Shown: one piece after another, positions 54,173 through 61,886 of the stretch
Layout: each line of letters begins with the position of its first letter
Position numbering within the stretch: the stretch's first letter is position 1
Source: Geothrix sp. PMB-07
GTDB taxonomy: Bacteria; Acidobacteriota; Holophagae; Holophagales; Holophagaceae
Assembly (NCBI RefSeq): GCF_030758935.1
Contig: NZ_CP132333.1
Coordinates: 186,001 to 250,000, forward strand
Reading direction: 5' to 3'
Length of the DNA: 64,000 bases
Translations under genes and position numbers: made by a program
The notes under the pieces: generated by a model
The model's database searches: none
Seen by the model: the letters and a program-made list of their open reading frames with translations, nothing else
Told to the model about the DNA's origin: nothing

Positions 54173-55581
54173 TGACGTTGCATTCCCTCCTTCCCTCTCA
54201 GCCTTTTCTCCTATCGTTGCTGTCACCCGGGGATGTACCGATACCCCACGACCTCGACCTGCCCCTCCCGGTCCCGATCGTGGCGCTCAGGGTGCTGATC
54301 GTGCCCCTCTTCCTGCTCCACATCCTCTTCGTGAACCTCATGGTGGGCGGATCCCTCCTGACCTTCATCTGTGAGGTCGTGGGATTCTGGCACCCGCGCT
54401 TCGACCGGCTGGCGGAGCGCATTGCGGCGACGGTGACGGTCAACAAAAGCCTGGCGGTGGTCCTTGGCATCGGGCCGCTGCTTGTGATCAACCTGCTGTA
54501 CACCACGCACTGGTACTCGGCGAACGCGCTCACGGGCCATGCCTGGGTCCTGCTCATCCCGCTGGTCTCCCTGGCATTCCTGTTGGCTTACCTGCACAAG
54601 TTCACCTGGGATACCTGGACGGGACCCCGCAAGTGGCGCCACGCCGCCATCGGGGGCGCCAGCGCGGCCCTCCTCCTCTTCATCCCGCTGCTCTTCCTGG
54701 TGCAGGTCAACACGATGCTGTACCCCAGCGTGTGGTCCCAGGTGGGTGGGTTCTTCTCGGCGCTGCAGTTCGGCAACGTCTTCCCGCGCTATTTCCACTT
54801 TCTCGCAGCCTCGCTGGCCGTCTCAGGCCTTTTCCTGGCCGGGTGGTTTGGCCGACCCGGCTTTCCGGTGGAGGCCCTGCTCCCCGAGTTTGGTCGGGCC
54901 GAATTGCGACGGCATTTCTACCGGTGGGCTTTCTGGGTGTCCTGTGTCCAGTTCGCCTTCGGTCCCCTCGTGCTGCTCACCCTTCCCTTCCACATCCTCG
55001 ACAGGACTGTCGTGGCGTGGATCCTCGGGGCGGCCAGCCTGGCGGGGCTGATGCTCACCCTCCTGTGGAAAGAGATCAAGGCTCCGGACACAGACATCGG
55101 ACGGTGGTTCGCGGGCATCGGCCTGCTCTTCACGGCCGTGGCCCTCGGGATGGGCCAAGGACGCCACCTGTTCCGCGAAGCGGCCCTCGAACCGCACCGT
55201 CAGGCCATCGCCGAGAAGACGGTGGATTTCCGTGCCATCGAGATGGCCACCCAATTCAGCATCAGGGCAGGAAAGGGCGCGGGTGAGGCCCTGACGGCAC
55301 CGGCCACGGGACGCCAACTCTTCCGCCAGACCTGCGGCGTCTGTCATGTTCCGGATGCCTCCCTCACCGCCCCGTCGCTCATGGAGATCGCCCAGATCTA
55401 CCAGGACAATCCGGCGGGAATCGTGACCTGGGCCAAGGCCCCCGGCAAGAAGCGGCCGCAATTCTCTGCGATGCCCTCCATGGGACACCTCGGGGAGGAA
55501 ACCCTCGCGAAGGTGGCCGCGTACATGCTGGAAGAGGGGGCCAAGGCCCGCGCATCCAAGGCGGGAGCCTCTGGCCGCTAA
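54172..55581 (+). CDS. CydA-like membrane protein fused to cytochrome c (subunit 2)
   Basis: 469 residues from ATG 54172, coupled to the previous stop. Eight membrane helices (about 35-345) begin with 'ALRVLIVPLFLLHILFVNLMVGGSLLTFICEV', placing His50 as a heme ligand candidate. It is paralogous in layout to the preceding protein, and in this pair the usual CydB is replaced by a second CydA-like half. The C-terminus is a class-I cytochrome c (CGVCH at 388-392, axial Met in 'SAMPSMGHLGEE'). The two proteins probably form a heterodimer with two periplasmic heme c groups. Catalytic activity untested; oxygen or nitric oxide reduction is also conceivable. Confidence 0.78.
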   Translation: MTLHSLLPSQPFLLSLLSPGDVPIPHDLDLPLPVPIVALRVLIVPLFLLHILFVNLMVGGSLLTFICEVVGFWHPRFDRLAERIAATVTVNKSLAVVLGIGPLLVINLLYTTHWYSANALTGHAWVLLIPLVSLAFLLAYLHKFTWDTWTGPRKWRHAAIGGASAALLLFIPLLFLVQVNTMLYPSVWSQVGGFFSALQFGNVFPRYFHFLAASLAVSGLFLAGWFGRPGFPVEALLPEFGRAELRRHFYRWAFWVSCVQFAFGPLVLLTLPFHILDRTVVAWILGAASLAGLMLTLLWKEIKAPDTDIGRWFAGIGLLFTAVALGMGQGRHLFREAALEPHRQAIAEKTVDFRAIEMATQFSIRAGKGAGEALTAPATGRQLFRQTCGVCHVPDASLTAPSLMEIAQIYQDNPAGIVTWAKAPGKKRPQFSAMPSMGHLGEETLAKVAAYMLEEGAKARASKAGASGR

Positions 55582-55692
55582 GGTGGGGCCGGACTCAGAC
55601 AAGGGGGACGCTTACCAAACGTGCCCGTCGGCGTCCGTTCCGGGTGGAGAAGTGCCCGATTCGTTTCGACATCACCTGATTTGGAGGCATGC

Positions 55693-56256
55693 ATGAACCA
55701 CATGGACCGCCTGTTCCGCTTCGTCCTGCCCCTCGGGATGGTGGCGCTGCTGGGAACGGTGCTGACCGTGGGCTGGTTCACCCAGCCGAGTCGATTCGTG
55801 AAGGGGTACGAACCTGAGCAGCCTCTTCCGTTCAGCCACAAGCTCCATGCGGGAACCATGAAAATCCCCTGTCTCTACTGCCACGCGGGTGCGGATCGGT
55901 CGAGGGTCGCCGGAGTGCCGGATGTGGCCACTTGCATGGGCTGCCACCGCGTCACCAAGACGGACCGACCGGTGATTCAGGCTTTGGCAAAGGCCCTCGA
56001 GCTCAACCAGCCCATTCCATGGAAGCGGGTTCACGAACTGCCGGACCATGTGTTCTTCGACCATCGCCCCCATGTGAACGCGGGGATCGCCTGCCAGTCC
56101 TGTCATGGCGAGGTTCAAGAGATGACCGTGCTCTCCCGGCAGCTCGGGATGCGCATGGGCGATTGCCTGAGCTGCCATCGGAATCCAAAGGCCGCCCTCC
56201 CGCCCAAGAGCCCCATTCTCCGGGGCCCCGAGCACTGCTCCGCCTGTCATCGCTAG
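55693..56256 (+). CDS. ActA-type pentaheme cytochrome c, stand-alone
   Basis: 187 residues from ATG 55693 (TTGGAGG just upstream). One N-terminal membrane anchor ('FRFVLPLGMVALLGTVLTVGWF'), then five CxxCH motifs (CLYCH, CMGCH, CQSCH, CLSCH, CSACH). 'SHKLHAGTMKIPCLYCH ... SRVAGVPDVATCMGCH ... TDRPVIQAL ... PIPWKRVHELPDHVFFDHRPHVNAGIACQSCHGEVQEM' is the characteristic sequence of ActA, the pentaheme subunit of alternative complex III. The ActB-F genes are absent nearby, so this copy likely accepts electrons from the bd-like/c fusion pair. Gap to the previous gene is 111 bases, probably same operon. Confidence 0.88.
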   Translation: MNHMDRLFRFVLPLGMVALLGTVLTVGWFTQPSRFVKGYEPEQPLPFSHKLHAGTMKIPCLYCHAGADRSRVAGVPDVATCMGCHRVTKTDRPVIQALAKALELNQPIPWKRVHELPDHVFFDHRPHVNAGIACQSCHGEVQEMTVLSRQLGMRMGDCLSCHRNPKAALPPKSPILRGPEHCSACHR

Positions 56257-56332
56257 GGCCAGACTTGGGCCATTCGGAAGAGGCTCGGTGTCCGGAAAGT
56301 GCTTCGGTCTTCTTGATTCCGGGCCACGCCTT

Positions 56333-56350
56333 CCGGCCAATCTTGGCCGG
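56333..56350. terminator. Possible hairpin after cytochrome operon
   Basis: CCGGCCAA-TC-TTGGCCGG forms an eight-base-pair (realistically seven) stem 76 bases after the pentaheme gene. It lacks a T tract, so intrinsic termination is uncertain. Confidence 0.35.
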
Positions 56351-56393
56351 AGCCCGCGCCAAGGTTGGCGGAAGGGTGCTCTGCAAGACGCGA

Positions 56394-56412
56394 CTGCGTC
56401 AATTTGACGCAG
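56394..56412. promoter_or_regulatory. RegA-type palindrome, site 4
   Basis: CTGCGTCAATTTGACGCAG, a perfect 19-base palindrome with the variant arms GCGTCA/TGACGC. It is 107 bases before the second TonB receptor gene. Confidence 0.55.
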
Positions 56413-56518
56413 GAATGACGGGAACCTTTGACCACAATATGAAGGGCACCCCCGCCCTGAAGCTCCGCCCACTCCCGGCCAGGGAGCCTGCGGTTGCCGG
56501 GGCTGGTTTGGAGGTTCC

Positions 56519-58915
56519 ATGTCCCATGTCCGCATCGCTCTGGTCACCAGCTTCATCGCGGCTGCTCTCGTGGCCCAGGAGCCCAGCTTCGACTTCAGCC
56601 TCCCCCCCCAGCCCGTCAGCCAGATCCTGGCCGCGCTGGCCAAGCAGACGGGACTGCAGTTGGCTTTTCCGAGGGAGGCGGTGCAGGGATTGCAAAGCCC
56701 TGGCGTGGTGGGACGGCACAGCCTCCCGGAAGCGTTGGCCCTCGCGCTGAAGGGCACCGGCCTCACCTATGAATTCACCGGGGACAAGGCCGTGCGGGTG
56801 CAGGCCGTCGCGGGGGCCACGGTGGTGGTGACGGGCCGTCCGGAGGCGGCCTCCATGCTGGACGGCGCCGTGGTTTCCGGGGAGAGCCTGGCGACCCAGC
56901 GCACCGCGACCAGCGACAGCGCGCGGCTGCTGGAGGGGCTCCCGGGCCTCAGCTTCTACGCGGGTGGCGGCGTGTCCAGCCTGCCCGTGATCGACGGGCT
57001 GGCCGATGATCGGCTGCGGCTCCTGGTGGATGGCCTCAGCATCACCTCCTCTTGTCCCAACCACATGAACCCGGCCCTTTCCTATCTGGATCCAGGGGCC
57101 GTGGCCAGCGTCAGTGTGTTTGCGGGCATCGCCCCTGTGAGCGTGGGCGGGGACAGCATCGGCGGCACCATCGTCCTCCGGTCTGCCGATCCGGTCTTCG
57201 CGGAGCCGGGCTCCGGCTCCCTTGCCTCCGGCCGGCTCTCGGCCTTCTTCCGCAGCAACGGGAACGTCGCCGGGGCCAACGCCCGCGGCAGCTTCGCCAG
57301 CGACAGCCTGAGCATCGCCTACGTGGGCTCCACGGTGAAAGCCGGTGACTACAAGGATGGCAGCGGCGAGCTGGTGCGGTCCACGGAATACAAGGCCGTG
57401 AACCACCAGGTGACGCTCGCCACGCGGTTCGGCCAGCACCTGTTGAGTCTGGATGTGGGCGCTCAGGACATCCCCTACCAGGGCTACGCGAACCAGTTCA
57501 TGGACATGACCAGCAACAAGAGCGTGTCTCTGAATGCGCGCTACCTCGGCGATTTCGCCTGGGGCCAGTTCGAGGCCCGCGCCTTCCGGCAGCGGGTGCG
57601 CCACAAGATGGACATGCTCACCGACAAGGCCAATCTCGGCGTGCTGACCAATGGGATGCCCTACGTCATGCCCATGGACACCGAGGGCATAGACGCTGGC
57701 TACTCGCTGCAGGCCAACGTCCGGTTGTCGCCGAAGGATGTCATCCGCCTCGGCCAGGAATACCATCGCTACACCCTGGACGACTGGTGGCCGCCGGTTG
57801 CCGGGATGGAGGGGATGATGGGCCCCAATACCTTCTGGAACATCCATGGGGGCAAGCGGGAGCGTCTGGCCGTCTTTGGCGAGTGGGAGGCCCGCTTCGG
57901 TGCCTGGAGCACGCAGTTGGGGGCGCGGGTCGAGCATGTGGCCATGGACACCGGGGCCGTGCAGGGCTACTACAGCACGATGGATCTGATGGGGATGGCC
58001 CCGGATGGCTCCATCTACCAGGTCGATGCCGATGCCTTCAATGCCCGGGACCACAAGCGCAACGACACGAACCTGGACCTCACGGCTGTGTCCCGCTACG
58101 AGCCGGATGCCACCAGCGCCTATGAGTTCGGCGCGGCCCAGAAGACCCGCTCCCCGAACCTCTATGAGCGTTATGCGTGGTCGAACGAGGCGGGCATGGC
58201 GGGCGCGATGATCTCCTGGTTCGGCGACCTCAATGCCTATGTGGGCAACCTCGACCTCAAGCCGGAGGTTGCCCATACCTTCCGGGCCTCCGCCGATTGG
58301 CACGACAGCGCCCGGCAGGACTGGCAGCTGAAAGTGGCTCCGTTCTACACGAGGGTTCGCGACTTCATCAATGTCGAACCGAATCTGGCCACCACCTACC
58401 CGGCGCCTTCAGGTCGGGTGGCCCTCCGCTTCGTGAACCGCGATGCGAAACTCTATGGGGTGGACCTGTCCGCCCGCAAGCGGCTGGGAGAAGCCGCCGG
58501 GGAGTGGGCCCTCCGTCTGGTTGGAAGCTCGGTCCGCGGGCAGGATGTGGATGGCGGCCACGACCTGTACAACATCATGCCGCTCAACGGCCGCCTGGGG
58601 TTGGAGCACAGTCTGGGTGGCTGGTCCAGCAGCCTCGAGTGGCAATCCGTGGCCGCCAAGGACCGCGTGGACACGGTGCGCCAGGAATTCAAGACGCCGG
58701 GCTATTCGATCCTGAACTTCCGCACCCGCTATGTCTGGGGCCATGCGCGGCTGGATGCGGGCATCGACAACCTGCTCAACAAGCAGTACGGCCTGCCCCT
58801 GGGCGGCATGGATTTCTACGTCTACAACTACCTGTCCCCAGCCACTCAGGGCCATCTCGCCGTCGTGAGGGGCATGGGGCGCTCGGTGAGCGTCGGCCTG
58901 ACCGTCAGCTACTGA
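56519..58915 (+). CDS. TonB-dependent receptor with STN domain and CxxxM plug motif
   Basis: 798 residues; GGAGG precedes ATG 56519. Signal peptide ('MSHVRIALVTSFIAAALVAQ'), then an STN (secretin/TonB N-terminal) domain of about 22-95 ('FDFSLPPQPVSQILAALAKQTGLQLAFPREAVQGLQSPGVVGRHSLPEALALALKGTGLTYEF'), which in FecA-type receptors contacts an anti-sigma factor. The plug contains 'SITSSCPNHMNPALSYLDPG' with CxxxM (Cys179, Met183), like the copper receptor upstream. Met-rich loops ('MDMTSNKS', 'MEGMMGPNTF', 'STMDLMGMAPDG') favour a copper ligand. No sigma/anti-sigma pair is adjacent. Probably a second copper receptor. Confidence 0.82.
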   Translation: MSHVRIALVTSFIAAALVAQEPSFDFSLPPQPVSQILAALAKQTGLQLAFPREAVQGLQSPGVVGRHSLPEALALALKGTGLTYEFTGDKAVRVQAVAGATVVVTGRPEAASMLDGAVVSGESLATQRTATSDSARLLEGLPGLSFYAGGGVSSLPVIDGLADDRLRLLVDGLSITSSCPNHMNPALSYLDPGAVASVSVFAGIAPVSVGGDSIGGTIVLRSADPVFAEPGSGSLASGRLSAFFRSNGNVAGANARGSFASDSLSIAYVGSTVKAGDYKDGSGELVRSTEYKAVNHQVTLATRFGQHLLSLDVGAQDIPYQGYANQFMDMTSNKSVSLNARYLGDFAWGQFEARAFRQRVRHKMDMLTDKANLGVLTNGMPYVMPMDTEGIDAGYSLQANVRLSPKDVIRLGQEYHRYTLDDWWPPVAGMEGMMGPNTFWNIHGGKRERLAVFGEWEARFGAWSTQLGARVEHVAMDTGAVQGYYSTMDLMGMAPDGSIYQVDADAFNARDHKRNDTNLDLTAVSRYEPDATSAYEFGAAQKTRSPNLYERYAWSNEAGMAGAMISWFGDLNAYVGNLDLKPEVAHTFRASADWHDSARQDWQLKVAPFYTRVRDFINVEPNLATTYPAPSGRVALRFVNRDAKLYGVDLSARKRLGEAAGEWALRLVGSSVRGQDVDGGHDLYNIMPLNGRLGLEHSLGGWSSSLEWQSVAAKDRVDTVRQEFKTPGYSILNFRTRYVWGHARLDAGIDNLLNKQYGLPLGGMDFYVYNYLSPATQGHLAVVRGMGRSVSVGLTVSY

Positions 58916-59129
58916 TCCGCCCCGCCCAGCCCCGGCCGCCCTCCGCTCATCTCCTGCGCCTGCGGATTCGCGCGGGCGCGGTGGTGAGCTCCTTCGAGTC
59001 CCTTGCAGAAGCCCGGACTTCCTTCCTACTCCTTGTGGCACGGCGCTGATTCTCAGGAGGAGCGGGAAAGGTGCCTCCCGCGTGGCGATGCCAGGGGGTG
59101 GCGGTGCTTGCCGCTCCTGCGGGCGCGGG

Positions 59130-59146
59130 TGCGACAACTTGACGCA
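59130..59146. promoter_or_regulatory. RegA-type palindrome, site 5
   Basis: TGCGACAACTTGACGCA combines one GCGACA arm and one TGACGC arm. It lies 58 bases before the next gene's start codon. Confidence 0.5.
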
Positions 59147-59204
59147 GGTAGAAGGGTTTCTGGTAGCCGCAGACTGTGGAGTTCCAGTCAAAAGGAGTTC
59201 CTAC

Positions 59205-60164
59205 ATGCGTCGATGCGCTGGCCCCGCCACCCTTTCCCTGCTGCTGGCCGCGGCCGCAGCGCCTTCTGCGCAGGCCTGCGGCGCCTGCGGCTGCACGCTG
59301 AACTCCGATTGGGCCAGTCAGGGCTATGCCGCCAAGCCGGGCCTTCGCTTCGATCTTCGGTACGACTATTTCAACCAGGACCAGCTGCGCTCGGGCACGA
59401 AGGCTGTGGACCGGGGCGGCTTCGAGATCCCCAATGAAATGGAGCTCCAGGAAAAGACCCTGAACCGCAACCTGACGGCCACCTTGGATTACAGTCCCAG
59501 CGCCGACTGGGGCCTCAGCCTTCAGGTTCCCGTCTTCAACCGGTACCATGTGACCCTGGCCGAAGGGGACACGGATCCGTCGTTTTCGAAGGCCAACGGC
59601 CTGGGCGATGTCCGCGTGCTGGGCCGCTACCAGGGCTTTTCAGACGATCATTCATTTGGCGTTCAGTTCGGTGTGAAGCTGCCCACGGGGGGAACCAAGC
59701 AGACCTTCCATGCGGGTGCTCAGGCGGGTGAGCCGCTGGACCGCGGCCTGCAATTGGGTTCGGGCACCACGGATCTGCTGCTGGGCTGCTATGCCTACGG
59801 GAGCCTGGCCCCGGACTGGGGTGTCTTCGGCCAGGTTCTGTTCCAGAAGCCGCTGGCGGAGAAGGACGGCTTCCGCCCTGGAGACGGGGTCAATGCCAAC
59901 TTCGGCGTGCGTTACACAGGCTTCGCGGGGATCACCCCGCATCTGCAGGTGAACATCCGTGCTGAGGGCCGTGAGGCGGGTCTGAACGCCGACATCGACA
60001 ACAGCGGCGCCACCCTGGCTTACCTGAGTCCGGGCCTGACCTTTGACCTGCGTCCCGGTTTCCAGGTCTACGCTTTCGCGCAGGTGCCCATCGCCCAGCG
60101 TGTGACGGGCCTGCAGATCGAGCCCAGATCCAGCTTCTCCGTGGGCCTGCACTGGGCCTTCTAG
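59205..60164 (+). CDS. Outer-membrane beta-barrel protein with N-terminal CGACGC motif, 319 aa
   Basis: ATG 59205 follows AAAGGAG. Signal peptide 'MRRCAGPATLSLLLAAAAAPSAQA', then a Cys-rich mature start (CGACGC), followed by a barrel of alternating strands ('FDLRYDYFNQDQL', 'NLTATLDYSPSADWGLSLQVPVFNRYHVTL', 'SFGVQFGVKLPTGGTKQTF', 'DLLLGCYAYGSLAPDWGVFGQVLFQKPL') ending 'SFSVGLHWAF'. It resembles the phenol/MetA-degradation-type porin family. The mature N-terminal Cys cluster could bind metal, fitting the copper theme. The upstream RegA palindrome places it in the same regulon. Function unknown. Confidence 0.7.
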   Translation: MRRCAGPATLSLLLAAAAAPSAQACGACGCTLNSDWASQGYAAKPGLRFDLRYDYFNQDQLRSGTKAVDRGGFEIPNEMELQEKTLNRNLTATLDYSPSADWGLSLQVPVFNRYHVTLAEGDTDPSFSKANGLGDVRVLGRYQGFSDDHSFGVQFGVKLPTGGTKQTFHAGAQAGEPLDRGLQLGSGTTDLLLGCYAYGSLAPDWGVFGQVLFQKPLAEKDGFRPGDGVNANFGVRYTGFAGITPHLQVNIRAEGREAGLNADIDNSGATLAYLSPGLTFDLRPGFQVYAFAQVPIAQRVTGLQIEPRSSFSVGLHWAF

Positions 60165-60181
60165 CCCGTCACGGAAAAAGC

Positions 60182-61729
60182 CTAGCTGGCTGTCAGGTGG
60201 AAGAAATCCCGGTCGGTTTTGAGCATGTGCTGGGCCACCACGTCATGGGCCAGGAACTGGAAGAGCGCGCCCAAGGCGAGGGTGCCATCCTCGAAGGCCT
60301 GGCGCAGCTCCTGGCCGCGGGCCAGAAGCTGCGTGTGCACATCAGCGTGCTCGCGCAGCCCGGCATACCCCAGGCGACGCAGCAGGGTTTCCTCGTCGTG
60401 GAAGTGCTGGGAAACGTCGCTGAGGAGATTTGTCACAAGGGATTGCACCTCATCCGCCGGTCGTTCCGACAGCATGGCATCGAGCAGATCGTTGGCCTGC
60501 TGGAACAACCGTTCATGCTGCGAGTCGATGAGCTCATTGCCGCAGCGGTAGATGGGGCTCCAGACCAGTTTTAGAAAGGTGCTTTCGACATGGTCCGTCG
60601 AGGTGCTTCCGCGATGGCGCTGGGGATCGAATTCCACCCGATTGCGTCCCTTGCGCTTGGCCCGGTACATGGCCTGGTCGGCGCGTTCCAACCAGGATTC
60701 CAGCCCCGTCGAAGGCAGGTGCTCGGCCAGGCCGATGCTGGCAGTGATCCGGCCCACGCGTTCAAAGAGATGCTCTTCGATGTTCACGCGGATGCGTTCA
60801 GCCAGGTATCTGGCACTTGGGAGACCCGTGTTGGGCAGGAGGACGATGAATTCTTCACCCCCCCAGCGGGTGAGGGAATCGGAGATGCGGATGGCTGAGC
60901 GGATGCAGTCGGCGACCTCGAGGAGCACATGATCCCCTTCGGCGTGGCCATGGGTGTCGTTGACCCGTTTGAAGTGGTCGATGTCCAGCAGAAGGAGGGT
61001 GAGGGGATGTCCGTACCGTTCGGAGCGGTGCGTCTCGCCTTCAACCATCTCGCCGAAGTGGCGGCGGTTCCACGCCTTGGTCAGAGGGTCGGTGCTGGCC
61101 TGCTCTTCTAGGGAGTGCAGCGCGTGGCGAAGCCGTTGTTCGGAGTGTCGCCGTTCCGTGATGTCCCGGCTGATGCCGAGGACCGAGGCCAGTTGCCCTG
61201 TGGCGTCGGCGTGGAGCGTGGTCACCACTTCGGTGGGGATGAGGCGTCCATCTTTATGGGGCTGGTCCAGCTCCAGGGTTTTGGGTTCCATCGGCCGACC
61301 GGCCTTCCATTCGGCGATGGACTTCACGAGGACGGCGCGCACCTGGGCCGCTGATTCGGGCGTGAGGGCTTCCTCGGCCGGGCGGGCCATGATCTCCTCG
61401 GGGGTGTAGCCCCGGAGCTGCTGAACGGAAGGGCTCACATAGGTGAACCTCCCGCTGGCGAGATCCAGGGTCCAGATGACATCGGCCGCATGCTCGGCAA
61501 TGAAACGGAATCGCTGCTCGTTTCCCTGGATGACGGCACCCAATTCGGCTTGCATGCGGTTCGCCCGCCGGAGGCGGCGATTCACAAACAGGAACACCAA
61601 GGCCGCGGCACCCAATAGAACGATGGTGGACAGCGCCCAGATCGGTTGCCCTCCGGGCAGAAGCCATAGGAACTCCGGCGGCCCGGCCGCGGGAAGGCCA
61701 TGGATGAATACCGTGGGGATCGCATTCAT
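60182..61729 (-). CDS. PAS-GGDEF diguanylate cyclase with C-terminal hemerythrin
   Basis: 515 residues from ATG 61729; the longer frame to 61990 has no ribosome site and overlaps the leuS leader. One membrane helix at about 27-47 ('PIWALSTIVLLGAAALVFLFVNRRLRR'), a PAS domain (about 65-185, 'RFIAEHAADVIWTLDLASGRFTYVSPSVQQLRGY'), a GGDEF domain (about 210-370) with the active-site sequence GGEEF near 290, then a bacteriohemerythrin domain (about 385-510, 'LIDSQHERLFQQ', 'VSQHFHDEETLLRRLGYAGLREHADVHTQLL', 'FLAHDVVAQHMLKTDRDFF') with intact iron ligands. It probably makes c-di-GMP in response to oxygen or nitric oxide bound at the di-iron site. Confidence 0.92.
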   Translation of the reverse strand: MNAIPTVFIHGLPAAGPPEFLWLLPGGQPIWALSTIVLLGAAALVFLFVNRRLRRANRMQAELGAVIQGNEQRFRFIAEHAADVIWTLDLASGRFTYVSPSVQQLRGYTPEEIMARPAEEALTPESAAQVRAVLVKSIAEWKAGRPMEPKTLELDQPHKDGRLIPTEVVTTLHADATGQLASVLGISRDITERRHSEQRLRHALHSLEEQASTDPLTKAWNRRHFGEMVEGETHRSERYGHPLTLLLLDIDHFKRVNDTHGHAEGDHVLLEVADCIRSAIRISDSLTRWGGEEFIVLLPNTGLPSARYLAERIRVNIEEHLFERVGRITASIGLAEHLPSTGLESWLERADQAMYRAKRKGRNRVEFDPQRHRGSTSTDHVESTFLKLVWSPIYRCGNELIDSQHERLFQQANDLLDAMLSERPADEVQSLVTNLLSDVSQHFHDEETLLRRLGYAGLREHADVHTQLLARGQELRQAFEDGTLALGALFQFLAHDVVAQHMLKTDRDFFHLTAS

Positions 61730-61886
61730 GAGGGGGCTCGGCGATGGATAACCTTTCCATCGGCTATACCCTGGCCAAGTGGGAGTTTCGGCGGTTCTGC
61801 GCAGTCGCCGAGGCCCCGGGCCTCCTCCAGGGGACTGCAGCGGCGCGGTTTTCCTTGTAGAATCAAGGGTTCTGCCGGAGTCCACC

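Noticed and set aside
52826-55581. Classical cytochrome bd oxidase (cydAB)
   Set aside because: No CydB-like protein is present, both proteins carry cytochrome c domains that CydA lacks, and a key His of the low-spin heme is not kept in the first one.
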